A stretch of 32,524 nucleotides of DNA, from NCBI GenBank assembly GCA_902497145.1, contig CABVDR010000027.1, positions 1 to 32,524 on the forward strand, written 5' to 3'. Source of the stretch: an uncultured Oscillospiraceae bacterium (GTDB taxonomy: Bacteria; Bacillota; Clostridia; Oscillospirales; Oscillospiraceae). A program made the translations under genes and the position numbers. The notes under the pieces are model-generated. The model was not told the origin of the DNA. It was given only the letters and a program-made list of their open reading frames with translations, and did not search any database. Of this stretch, positions 1 through 6,461 are shown piece by piece; the first letter of the stretch is position 1; each line of letters begins with the position of its first letter.

Positions 1-802
1 AGGTGCGCACCTGGTCGCCGTACTGCTTGGTGCGGTAGACCAGCTTGGACTCGTAGACCACGTCGGTGATGTGTTCAAAGACGGTGGCGGGCAGCTCCAC
101 CCGCACGCCGATGTCCACCTGGTTGTTGATGAGCTCCAGCCCCAGCTGCTTGCACTGGTTGGAGAACCACTCGGCGCCGGAGCGGCCGGGGGCGGCAATG
201 AGCCGCTTGCAGGAGATCTCCTCGCCACCGGCCAGAGTCAGACGGAAACCGTCGTCCGCCTTGGCGATGTGCTCCACAGCGGTGTTGAAGCGGAACTCCA
301 GCATGTCCTTGAGGCCCTCATAAATGTTCTGGAGAATGCGCAGGTTGTTCTCGGTGCCCAGGTGCTTGCACCGGGCCTGGAGCAGGTGCAGGTCGTAGCC
401 CAGAGCCTGCCGGGCCAGAGCCTTGGCCGCGTCGGTCTCGGTGGAGAAAACCTGGGTGGTGGCCCCGTGGGCCACATTGATGGAGTCCACGTAGTCAATG
501 AGGTCCATCACCACCTTGGGGTCCATAAAGTCGGTGAGCCAACCGCCGAACTGGGTGGTGAAGTTAAACTTGCCGTCGGAGAAGGCACCCGCGCCGCCAA
601 AGCCGCACATGGTGTCGCACACGGCACAGTGGATGCACTCGCGGACCTTGCCCGCCACAATGGGGCAGCTGCGGTGGTAGATGTCCCGGCCCTGGTCCAG
701 GGCCAGTACCTTCAATTCAGGACGGCTGTGGGCCAGCTCATAGGCGGCAAAGATGCCCGCCTCGCCGCAGCCCAGAATCACTACATCATACATGGCATTC
801 AT
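1..802 (-). CDS. FAD-dependent oxidoreductase (COG2509-like), 3' end outside window
   Basis: Incomplete gene: 267 codons are visible and the C-terminal part lies beyond the left edge. The start at 802 is set by an AAGGAG ribosome site about 7 nt upstream. The N-terminus has a Rossmann dinucleotide-binding turn, GCGEAG at residues 11-16, followed by an acidic strand end (LALDQG). Residues 56-72 read CIHCAVCDTMC then GFGGAGAF, and SDGKF follows. The glycine-rich GFGGAGAFSDGK block is characteristic of the uncharacterised FAD-dependent dehydrogenases of COG2509. The four cysteines spaced CxxCxxCxxxC just before it resemble a [4Fe-4S] ligand set. The substrate is unknown. It is transcribed alone, away from the zinc-ribbon gene's terminator. 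Family assignment is fairly secure; the iron-sulfur idea is inference. Confidence 0.82.
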   Translation of the reverse strand, partial: MNAMYDVVILGCGEAGIFAAYELAHSRPELKVLALDQGRDIYHRSCPIVAGKVRECIHCAVCDTMCGFGGAGAFSDGKFNFTTQFGGWLTDFMDPKVVMDLIDYVDSINVAHGATTQVFSTETDAAKALARQALGYDLHLLQARCKHLGTENNLRILQNIYEGLKDMLEFRFNTAVEHIAKADDGFRLTLAGGEEISCKRLIAAPGRSGAEWFSNQCKQLGLELINNQVDIGVRVELPATVFEHITDVVYESKLVYRTKQYGDQVRT

Positions 803-863
803 GGGAGTTCTCCTTATTTTTCTTCTGTTTCGGCGGCAAAAAGGCCGCTTTCATACAAGATAT

Positions 864-892
864 AGTATAGCACACTTTATGGCAAAACGGAA
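864..892 (-). promoter_or_regulatory. possible promoter of the FAD-dependent oxidoreductase
   Basis: On the minus strand a TATACT -10 (864-869) lies 17 nt from a poor -35, TTCCGT (887-892), about 60 nt before the start codon at 802. The -10 is good and the -35 weak, so this is tentative. Confidence 0.35.
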
Positions 893-914
893 TGGAAAAT
901 CCAGCGAATGGACA

Positions 915-940
915 CGAAAAAGGCCGCCAAACGGCGGCCT
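915..940 (-). terminator. intrinsic terminator of the zinc-ribbon gene
   Basis: AGGCCGCC (921-928) pairs with GGCGGCCT (933-940) around a 4-nt loop. Read on the minus strand, the stem is followed by a short U-run (917-920). It sits 15 nt after the stop codon at 955. Confidence 0.85.
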
Positions 941-954
941 GAAATCGGATGGGG

Positions 955-1350
955 TCAGCTTCGCTCCTCGAAGCTGGCGCCGCAGTTGCGGCAGGTGACG
1001 GTGATCTTTCCCTTGCCCCGGGGGACCCGCAGCTGCTGGCCGCAGTTGGGGCACCGGAAGTAGCGGTGCTCCTTGTCCCGGTGTGCGGTGCGCTGAAAGC
1101 GGATCCACCGCAGAACGGGACCAGCCACATGGAGAAATTTGGCATTCTCCGCACGGCGGCGGGCGGCGTTACGGGAGAGGGTACGGAAGAGAAGCAGAAA
1201 GAGCACCACCAGGGACAGCCAGTACAGAACCTCCAGCCGGGCGAAGGCGGAGACCAGATAGAGAACCAAATACAAAACCAGCAGGGCAATGTTGAGCTGA
1301 TCGGTTCCATAGCGGCCGTACATAAAGTTCTGGAGTGCGCGACGGATCAT
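955..1350 (-). CDS. small membrane protein with C-terminal zinc ribbon
   Basis: A 131-residue protein. The start at 1350 follows an AGGAGG site; the frame stays open further upstream, but that extension has no ribosome site and a non-membrane composition. Two closely spaced hydrophobic segments (about residues 17-33 and 40-56) are followed by a basic stretch (RNAARRRAENAK). The C-terminal zinc ribbon has CPNC and CRNC pairs about 20 residues apart (near 100-124). The topology suggests a membrane hairpin with a cytoplasmic metal-binding tail. No specific family is recognised and the function is unknown. It is monocistronic, divergent from the deaminase gene, with a strong terminator after it. 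Confidence 0.75.
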   Translation of the reverse strand: MIRRALQNFMYGRYGTDQLNIALLVLYLVLYLVSAFARLEVLYWLSLVVLFLLLFRTLSRNAARRRAENAKFLHVAGPVLRWIRFQRTAHRDKEHRYFRCPNCGQQLRVPRGKGKITVTCRNCGASFEERS

Positions 1351-1509
1351 AGGCAGCCTCCTAAGTGGGGAAAAACGGGCGCGAACGCAAGTTTCCTCTT
1401 GAAATATCTTGAAATTATGATAGCGCGAGAGTATGAACTCGTCAAGAAAGCAATCGTAAACAAAGTGTGAATTGTTCCCGGCAGAACAACAGAAAAAGGG
1501 GCATTTGTC

Positions 1510-1538
1510 TTGCGCCGGGGGACAAAATAGGGTATACT
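1510..1538 (+). promoter_or_regulatory. sigma-A-type promoter for comEB
   Basis: TTGCGC (1510-1515), a 17-nt spacer and TATACT (1533-1538), ending 29 nt before the deaminase start codon. Confidence 0.7.
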
Positions 1539-1567
1539 TTTTCCAAATGAACTGGGAGGACCCCTGT

Positions 1568-2053
1568 ATGAAGCGCATCGACAAAGAGAACTACTATCTG
1601 GATATCGCCGAGACGGTGCTGGAGCGCTCCACCTGTATGCGGCGGTGCTACGGGGCCATCATCGTTAAAAACGACGAGATCGTCTCCACCGGCTATAACG
1701 GCGCCCCCCGGGGCCGGAAAAACTGCATGGACCTGGGCTACTGCACCCGGGAGGCCATGAACGTGCCCAGCGGCGAGCGCTATGAGCTGTGCCGTTCCGT
1801 CCACGCGGAGATGAATGCCATTATCTCGGCGGCTCGGCGGGACACCCTGGGCGCCACCCTGTACCTGGCGGGCCGGGAGGCCAAGAGCGGAGAGCTCCTC
1901 CATGATGCCACCTCCTGCTCCATGTGCCGCCGCCTCATCATCAACGCGGGTATCCAGCGGGTGGTGATCCGCAACACCGACCGGGAGTACAGCGTGGTCC
2001 ACGTGGAGGACTGGGTGCGGGAGGACGACTCCCTGCCGGAGCAGCACAAGTGA
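1568..2053 (+). CDS. comEB: dCMP deaminase family protein (ComEB-like)
   Basis: A 161-residue zinc-dependent deoxycytidylate deaminase, which converts dCMP to dUMP as a source of dTMP precursor. The zinc/catalytic motif is SVHAEMNAI (HAE, near residues 78-80) and the second zinc site is CSMC near residue 118. The family usually has PCxxC there; this protein has SCSMC, so the proline is missing but both cysteines are kept. The start at 1568 is chosen because GGGAGGA lies 7 nt before it and the promoter -10 ends just upstream, which excludes an in-frame start nearer 1472. Length and order of motifs match ComEB/dCMP deaminases. It appears monocistronic; the next promoter begins 10 nt after its stop codon. 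Confidence 0.9.
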   Translation: MKRIDKENYYLDIAETVLERSTCMRRCYGAIIVKNDEIVSTGYNGAPRGRKNCMDLGYCTREAMNVPSGERYELCRSVHAEMNAIISAARRDTLGATLYLAGREAKSGELLHDATSCSMCRRLIINAGIQRVVIRNTDREYSVVHVEDWVREDDSLPEQHK

Positions 2054-2062
2054 GGCTCCGCC

Positions 2063-2091
2063 TTGACAGTCCTGAACGGCGAGAGTAAAAT
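2063..2091 (+). promoter_or_regulatory. promoter of the thiT unit
   Basis: A consensus -35 TTGACA (2063-2068), a 17-nt spacer and TAAAAT (2086-2091). It lies 10 nt after the deaminase stop codon and immediately before the TPP riboswitch. Confidence 0.8.
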
Positions 2092-2110
2092 AAAAGGAAC
2101 CGCATACAAT

Positions 2111-2217
2111 CGAGCACAGGGGCGCTGGAAGCTTTTCCGGCTGAGATGCAAAGGCGAATAGGCCGCCTTCGGTCCCTTAAACCTGATCCGGGTAATGCCG
2201 GCGTAGGAAGTGAACGG
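2111..2217 (+). promoter_or_regulatory. TPP riboswitch (THI element) controlling thiT
   Basis: All core parts of a TPP aptamer are visible. P3 is formed by GCTGGAA and TTCCGGC. The conserved TGAGA core is at 2142-2146. An added P3a helix pairs AAGGCG (2151-2156) with CGCCTT (2164-2169). The pyrophosphate-arm signature ACCTGAT is at 2181-2187, followed by GGGTAATGCC and GCGTAGGA near 2202. P1 is poor by eye. It is followed by an intrinsic terminator, so the expected mode is that TPP binding favours termination before thiT. Confidence 0.93.
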
Positions 2218-2242
2218 AATGTGGATTCCTGTCGTTTCTTTC

Positions 2243-2289
2243 GTACCGCACTGCACCCGCTTGGATGTGTTGCGGTACAACCTTTTTTT
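2243..2289 (+). terminator. riboswitch-controlled terminator before thiT
   Basis: GTACCGCA (2243-2250) pairs perfectly with TGCGGTAC (2271-2278), followed closely by seven T (2283-2289). The thiT ribosome site GGAGG begins directly after the T-run. Confidence 0.88.
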
Positions 2290-2302
2290 GGAGGAAACGA
2301 CG

Positions 2303-2908
2303 ATGAATCAAACTGCTGTGACCCGGCGTGCCCGCACCATCCGGCTGCGCCGCCTGGTGGAGAGCGCCATGATGCTGGCCATTGCCACGGTGCTGAGCAT
2401 GTTTCCCTTCCAGGGGCCCTGGGCCCTGGGCGGCGGCATCACCGTGTGCTCTATGCTGCCCCTGGTGATTCTGTCCTGGCGGTATGGCTGCAAGTGGGGC
2501 GTGTTTGCCGCCTTTGTGTATGGCCTTTTGCAGATGGTGCTGGGCATCCAGAACGTGCAGTATGCCGACAGTGTGCCCACCGCCATTTTGATTATTCTGT
2601 TTGACTATGTCCTGGCCTTCTCGGTCATTGGACTGGCCGGGATGTTCAAGGGCCGGCTGGGCCGCCCCCGTGTGGAGCTGGTGCTGGGGATTGTGATCAC
2701 CTTCCTGGTGCGCCTTGGTTGCCACTATGTCTCCGGCGTGGTGGTGTGGGAGGTACTGTGGCCCAATGAACTGGGCTGGGCCGCTCCCATCTGGTCCATC
2801 GCCTACAATGCCAGCTATATGATCCCGGAAATTATCATTACCTCCCTGGTAGCGGCGCTGTCCTATGGCCCGCTTAAGAAGTATTACCAGGGCCAGGACC
2901 TGAACTGA
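2303..2908 (+). CDS. thiT: ECF transporter S component for thiamine (ThiT)
   Basis: A 201-residue, very hydrophobic membrane protein with about six transmembrane segments. It is the size of ThiT, the thiamine-binding S subunit that works with the shared EcfA/EcfA'/EcfT module encoded elsewhere. The N-terminus has a basic stretch and then ESAMMLAIATVLSMFP, which fits the S-component helix 1 with its alanine-rich EcfT-contact face. WEVLWPNELGWAAPIWS in the loop before the last helices is typical of ThiT. The start at 2303 follows GGAGG; the frame opens earlier, but inside the riboswitch terminator. The TPP riboswitch upstream independently supports thiamine specificity. The HAD gene 31 nt downstream is probably co-transcribed. 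Confidence 0.92.
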   Translation: MNQTAVTRRARTIRLRRLVESAMMLAIATVLSMFPFQGPWALGGGITVCSMLPLVILSWRYGCKWGVFAAFVYGLLQMVLGIQNVQYADSVPTAILIILFDYVLAFSVIGLAGMFKGRLGRPRVELVLGIVITFLVRLGCHYVSGVVVWEVLWPNELGWAAPIWSIAYNASYMIPEIIITSLVAALSYGPLKKYYQGQDLN

Positions 2909-2939
2909 CCCCTTCGGGGGCAAAGAAAGAGAGGCCCCC

Positions 2940-3746
2940 ATGGGTAAATTTGACGGTCTGCTGCTGGTCAGCGACTTTGACGACACCTTATACGATTCCC
3001 ACCACCGGGTGCCGCCCCGCAACCTGGCCGCCATCAATTACTGGCTGCGGGAGGGGGGCCGGTTCACCGTGGCCACCGGACGGGCCTACACCACCTTTTC
3101 TCCCTATGTCCACTTAGCGCCCATCAACGCCCCGGTGGTGTTGTCCAACGGCTCGGCCATCTACGACTTCCACACCCAGACCATGCTGGTGGAGACCCAG
3201 CTGGACCCCCGGGCCCCTCAGGACTTCCAGGCCCTGATGGACGCGATGCCCTCCCTGGGCATGGAGGCCTACCACGGGGAGGACATCTATGTCTTCCGCC
3301 CCAATGAGGTGACATACAGCCACATGCGCAAGGTGGGCACCGATTACACCCTGGCCCCCATCTCCGGCATGCCCACCCCCTGGAACAAGGTCATTGTCCA
3401 GCAGGAGTATGACCAGCTTTTGAAGGCCCGCGCCTGGCTGGAGGAGCACTGTCCCGAGCGGTACGAGGCCATCTTCTCCAACCGCTACTATTTGGAAATC
3501 ACCCGCCGGGGCTGCAACAAGGGGGGCATGGTGCAGCGTCTCATCGATATGCTGGGGGTGGAGCGGGAAAACCTCTACTGTGTGGGGGACAACCAGAACG
3601 ACATCCCCATGATGGCCCTCTCCGCCATTCCCTTTGCCCCAGCCAACTGCGCCCAGGAGGTGAAGGACTGGGGGGCCAAGCTGCTGTGCCACTGTGACGA
3701 GGGCGTCATCGGCGACATTGTGGAGCGGCTGGACCGCATGTACTGA
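2940..3746 (+). CDS. Cof-type HAD-IIB family phosphatase
   Basis: A 268-residue cytoplasmic Mg-dependent phosphatase. Motif I is DFDDTLYD (residues 12-19, with the nucleophile Asp12). The glycine-rich ATGRAYTTF block gives the motif II region, NKGGM near residue 200 gives the motif III lysine, and GDNQNDIPMM near 221-230 is motif IV. The cap between about residues 85 and 190 is the IIB type. The family acts on small sugar phosphates, pyridoxal phosphate and other phosphorylated metabolites. It is 31 nt after thiT with no terminator between, only a CCCC-TTCG-GGGG hairpin at 2909-2920. Its position in a TPP-controlled unit suggests, but does not prove, action on a thiamine-related phosphate. 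Confidence 0.88.
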   Translation: MGKFDGLLLVSDFDDTLYDSHHRVPPRNLAAINYWLREGGRFTVATGRAYTTFSPYVHLAPINAPVVLSNGSAIYDFHTQTMLVETQLDPRAPQDFQALMDAMPSLGMEAYHGEDIYVFRPNEVTYSHMRKVGTDYTLAPISGMPTPWNKVIVQQEYDQLLKARAWLEEHCPERYEAIFSNRYYLEITRRGCNKGGMVQRLIDMLGVERENLYCVGDNQNDIPMMALSAIPFAPANCAQEVKDWGAKLLCHCDEGVIGDIVERLDRMY

Positions 3747-3774
3747 TCCTTGCTTCCCTGCCCCAAAATAGGGA

Positions 3775-3803
3775 TTGACAAAGAAGGGCAGGGCGTGGAT
3801 AAT
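3775..3803 (+). promoter_or_regulatory. promoter of the thiW-thiM-thiE operon
   Basis: TTGACA (3775-3780), a 17-nt spacer and GATAAT (3798-3803), about 45 nt before the first aptamer. Confidence 0.75.
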
Positions 3804-3846
3804 AGAAACGTTCCAGAAAATACTGGGACACTCTTCCGACTGAAAA

Positions 3847-3932
3847 TCCAATGGGGAGCGCAAAGGCGCTGAGAGGAAGTTCGGCTTCGACCCAGAAACC
3901 TGATGCGGATCATGCCGCCGTAGGGATGTGGA
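3847..3932 (+). promoter_or_regulatory. TPP riboswitch 1 of the thiW operon (canonical)
   Basis: P1 is closed by TCCA (3847-3850) with TGGA (3929-3932). P2 pairs TGGGG with CCCA. P3 is GCGC/GCGC. The TGAGA core begins at 3870. P3a pairs GAAG with CTTC around TTCGG. ACCTGAT is at 3898-3904 and GTAGGGA at 3920-3926. Every diagnostic TPP-aptamer element is present. A terminator follows 17 nt later. Confidence 0.95.
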
Positions 3933-3949
3933 CGTATTTGAATCCGTCC

Positions 3950-3980
3950 GGGCGTGCCTGCGGCACGCCCTTTTTGTTTT
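3950..3980 (+). terminator. terminator of TPP riboswitch 1
   Basis: GGGCGTGCC (3950-3958) pairs with GGCACGCCC (3962-3970) around TGC, followed by TTTTTGTTTT. It is the expression platform of the first riboswitch, but it stands about 270 nt before thiW, with a second folded leader between. Confidence 0.9.
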
Positions 3981-4063
3981 TTCGGACGGAAGCGCGAGGA
4001 GAGGACTGCCAGCGTGCGGCAGACCGAGGGGGAGCGCCCTGGGCCTGTGTCTTGCCCTCGTGG
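3981..4063 (+). other. structured leader between the two thiW control elements
   Basis: No credible gene. Two local helices can be drawn: CTGCC (4006-4010) with GGCAG (4018-4022), and CGAGGG (4025-4030) with CCCTCG (4055-4060). No known riboswitch class is recognised here. Confidence 0.45.
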
Positions 4064-4198
4064 ACAACTGGACAGCGATGGGAGGCCGTGTTCCGGCATG
4101 AGAGGAAGCCAGTAAGCTTCGACCGACCCGACCCGGTCTTTTCCCGGGCGGGGGCTCCGCGGCGCCGGGGGACCGGTGTGGGGGAGGGCTGTCCTTGT
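4064..4198 (+). promoter_or_regulatory. TPP-aptamer-like element 2, diverged pyrophosphate arm
   Basis: A strong closing stem pairs GGACAGC (4070-4076) with GCTGTCC (4188-4194), extended by ACAA (4064-4067) with TTGT (4195-4198). Inside, the order copies the 5' half of a TPP aptamer: GGGAG, P3 GCCG/CGGC (4085-4088, 4094-4097), the TGAGA core (4099-4103), P3a GAAGC/GCTTC (4105-4109, 4116-4120), then GACC. The strings TGAGAGGAAG and CTTCGACC are identical to those in riboswitch 1. The conserved CCTGAT and GTAGGGA of the pyrophosphate-sensing arm are absent. Their place is taken by CCCGAC and a long GC-rich hairpin closed by CCGGTC (4133-4138) and GACCGG (4171-4176). It may be a decayed duplicate or a variant with changed ligand preference. 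Confidence 0.6.
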
Positions 4199-4207
4199 GG
4201 GATCCTG

Positions 4208-4248
4208 CTCCTTTTCCGCGGAAGCTTTTAGGAAAAGGAGTCTTTTTT
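4208..4248 (+). terminator. second terminator, burying the thiW ribosome site
   Basis: CTCCTTTTCC (4208-4217) pairs perfectly with GGAAAAGGAG (4231-4240), followed by TCTTTTTT (4241-4248). The start codon of thiW is the next base. The ribosome site AAAGGAG is the 3' arm of the stem, so one hairpin could stop transcription and, if read through, block translation. Confidence 0.85.
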
Positions 4249-4968
4249 ATGAAACGAAACCCCTCTCTTCTGCGCCTTGTGACCCTGGCCATGCTGGTGG
4301 CCGTGGGCGTGGTCATCTCTCCCATCCTCCGGGTGGAGGGCATGTGCCCCACCGCCCACCTCATCAACATCGTGTGTGCGGTGCTGCTGGGACCGGTCTA
4401 TTCCTTTGTGTGCGCCTGCCTCATCGGCATCATCCGCATGAGCCTGATGGGCATTCCTCCTCTGGCCCTCACCGGGGCGGTGTTTGGGGCGGCCCTGTCC
4501 GGCATCCTCTACCGTCTCAGCGGCGGGCGGCTTATCTTCGCCGTCATCGGTGAGGTGGTAGGTACCGGCATCATCGGCGCAGTGGCCTCCTACCCGGTGA
4601 TGACCCTGTGGTGGGGCTACACCGGCCTTACCTGGGTGTACTACGTGCCTTCCTTTATTGCCGGTACCCTCATCGGCGGTAGCGTGGCCTTCCTGCTTTT
4701 GAAGAAGCTGGCCAAAAACGGCATGCTGCGGAAGATGCAGCAGGAGCTGGGGGCCAAGGTGTTTGACCGCCCGGTCACCGTGGCCGGCGACAGCATGGGC
4801 ATTGTCTTTCTGGGCGTCATCGCCTATCTGGCGGTGCTGGTGCTGGTGAAGAATGTGCTGAAGGCCGGCGGCGCGGCCATGGCCCTGCCCTGGGTGGCGC
4901 TGGCCCTGTTCGCTGCCGTGGCCGCCTACTACTACTTCTCCCACCGAAAGGAGAGCGTCAACGCATGA
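4249..4968 (+). CDS. thiW: ECF transporter S component ThiW (thiazole precursor uptake)
   Basis: A 239-residue membrane protein with about five to six hydrophobic helices over residues 1-165 and a C-terminal pair after residue 180. The N-terminal LVTLAMLVAVGVVISP has the alanine-rich first helix typical of S components. RVEGMCPTAHLINIV and ASYPVMTLWWG fit the ThiW family, predicted to import hydroxyethylthiazole (HET) through the shared ECF module. The start at 4249 is 8 nt after AAAGGAG. The gene overlaps thiM by 4 nt (ATGA), so translation is probably coupled. Being next to the HET kinase thiM, which acts on the imported substrate, strongly supports the role. The tail beyond residue 180 is longer than the transport core needs. 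Confidence 0.9.
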   Translation: MKRNPSLLRLVTLAMLVAVGVVISPILRVEGMCPTAHLINIVCAVLLGPVYSFVCACLIGIIRMSLMGIPPLALTGAVFGAALSGILYRLSGGRLIFAVIGEVVGTGIIGAVASYPVMTLWWGYTGLTWVYYVPSFIAGTLIGGSVAFLLLKKLAKNGMLRKMQQELGAKVFDRPVTVAGDSMGIVFLGVIAYLAVLVLVKNVLKAGGAAMALPWVALALFAAVAAYYYFSHRKESVNA

Positions 4969-5780
4969 GCAAGTCCCTGGGCGCGCTGCTGGAGGCGCTG
5001 CGGAGCCGCCAGCCCCTCATCCACTGCATCACCAACCCCATCTCCATCAATGACTGCGCCAACCTGATCCTGGCGGCGGGGGGGCGGCCCATTATGGCCG
5101 AGCACCCCAAGGAGGTGGCCGAGATCACCGCCACCGCCGCCGCCCTGGCGGTGAACCTGGGCAACGTCACCGACGCGCGGCTGGAGTCCATGGTCCTGGC
5201 CGGGCAGGCGGCCCGGGAGGCGGGGGTGCCTGTGGTGCTGGACTGTGTGGGCGTGGGGTGCAGCACCCTGCGCCGGCGCTACGCCCAGGAGTATCTGACA
5301 AAAATCCAGCCCCAGGTGGCCAAGGGCAATCTGTCGGAGCTCTTGTGCCTGTGGGGCAGCCGCAGGGGGATGTCCGGGGTGGACGCCGACAGCGGCGATA
5401 CGCTGGAGGGGGAGACCCTCTCCGCGCTCAGCGAGTTCAGCCGCCGCCAGGGGGCGGTGCTGCTGGCCTCGGGGCCGGTGGACGGGGTGTTTGCCCCCGA
5501 CGGGCGGCGCTGGGAGATCCGCAACGGCCACACCATGATGAGCCGCCTCACCGGGACAGGCTGTATGCTCAACGTGCTCACCGCCGCCTTTTTGGCGGTG
5601 GGGGAGCCGGAGGAGGCGGCGGTGGCCGCCGCGGCCATGCTGGGTATCTGCGGCGAGCGGGCGGCCCGGGAGGCCAAAGGGCCGGGAAGCCTGCGTGCCG
5701 CGCTGCTGGACGCGGCCTACACCCTGACCCCGGAGGAGCTGGACCAGGAGGCGGCGGTACGCCTCGTTGAGAAAGGATGA
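4965..5780 (+). CDS. thiM: hydroxyethylthiazole kinase
   Basis: A 271-residue ribokinase-like enzyme that phosphorylates 4-methyl-5-(2-hydroxyethyl)thiazole with ATP to give HET-P for thiamine salvage. The N-terminal HCITNPISINDCANLILAAG and the nearby PIMAEHPKE are family signatures; LTGTGCMLN near residue 195 carries the catalytic cysteine and anion hole. Length matches ThiM. The start overlaps the thiW stop as ATGA. It supplies one of the two substrates of ThiE, encoded next. No thiD is present in this window, so the HMP-PP branch must be encoded elsewhere. Confidence 0.95.
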   Translation: MSKSLGALLEALRSRQPLIHCITNPISINDCANLILAAGGRPIMAEHPKEVAEITATAAALAVNLGNVTDARLESMVLAGQAAREAGVPVVLDCVGVGCSTLRRRYAQEYLTKIQPQVAKGNLSELLCLWGSRRGMSGVDADSGDTLEGETLSALSEFSRRQGAVLLASGPVDGVFAPDGRRWEIRNGHTMMSRLTGTGCMLNVLTAAFLAVGEPEEAAVAAAAMLGICGERAAREAKGPGSLRAALLDAAYTLTPEELDQEAAVRLVEKG

Positions 5781-5785
5781 AACGT

Positions 5786-6418
5786 ATGAACCCTGTGGAT
5801 CTGAAGCTGTACCTGGTGACGGACAGCGGCTACTACGACGAGAAGCGGTTTTTGGACATGGTGGAAAAGGCCTGCCGGGGGGGCGTGACCCTGCTGCAGC
5901 TGCGGGAGAAGAACCGGGGCGGCCGGGACTACCTGCGCCTGGCCCAGGCGGTGAAGGAGATCACCGATCCCTTTCAGGTCCCCCTCATCATCGACGACCG
6001 GGTGGATGTGGCCCTGGCCTGCGGCGCAGCGGGGGTCCATGTGGGGCAGACTGACCTGCCCGTGTGGGCGGCCCGGCAGCTGATGGGGCCAGACAAGATC
6101 GTGGGGGCCACCGCCAAGACGGTGCCCCAGGCCCTGGAGGCCTACGAGCAGGGGGCAGACTACCTGGGGGTGGGGGCCCTGTTCCCCACCGAGACCAAGG
6201 TGAACACCGTCCTCACCTCCATCGACACCCTGAAGGACATTGTCAAGGCAGTGCCCATCGGCGTGGTGGGCATCGGCGGGCTGGATGAGAGCAACGTGGA
6301 CATTCTCACCGGCAGCGGAGCCAAGGGCGGCGCTGTGGTGCGGGCCATTGTCAAGGCCCAGGACCCGGAGGGGGCCGCCCGGCGGCTGCGGGAAAAGCTG
6401 GATGCCATCCTGAAATAA
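5786..6418 (+). CDS. thiE: thiamine-phosphate synthase
   Basis: A 210-residue TIM-barrel enzyme that joins HMP-PP and HET-P to thiamine monophosphate, releasing pyrophosphate. Visible motifs are LLQLREKN near residue 35, IIDDRVDVALACGAAGVHVG near 70-90, YLGVGALFPTETK near 130-142 (pyrophosphate/thiazole site) and VGIGGL near 165. An ATG at 5777 overlaps the thiM stop, but it directly abuts the AAAGG ribosome site. The ATG at 5786 has normal spacing and is preferred; the difference is three residues. It is the last gene of the operon and is followed by a strong terminator. Final phosphorylation to TPP (thiL or thiN) is not encoded here. Confidence 0.94.
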   Translation: MNPVDLKLYLVTDSGYYDEKRFLDMVEKACRGGVTLLQLREKNRGGRDYLRLAQAVKEITDPFQVPLIIDDRVDVALACGAAGVHVGQTDLPVWAARQLMGPDKIVGATAKTVPQALEAYEQGADYLGVGALFPTETKVNTVLTSIDTLKDIVKAVPIGVVGIGGLDESNVDILTGSGAKGGAVVRAIVKAQDPEGAARRLREKLDAILK

Positions 6419-6423
6419 CACAG

Positions 6424-6461
6424 GAGGGCTCCGTTCTCACAGAACGGAGCCCTCTTTTTTT
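6424..6461 (+). terminator. terminator of the thiW-thiM-thiE operon
   Basis: GAGGGCTCCGTTCT (6424-6437) pairs with AGAACGGAGCCCTC (6441-6454), a perfect 14-bp stem with a CAC loop, followed by seven T. The stop codon of the convergent LysR gene lies within the loop side of this hairpin. Confidence 0.95.

Noticed and set aside
3981..4063. Guanidine-I (ykkC), ZTP, FMN or cobalamin riboswitch in the thiW leader
   Set aside because: The conserved core strings of these classes, as far as I can recall them, are not present; only generic hairpins can be drawn.
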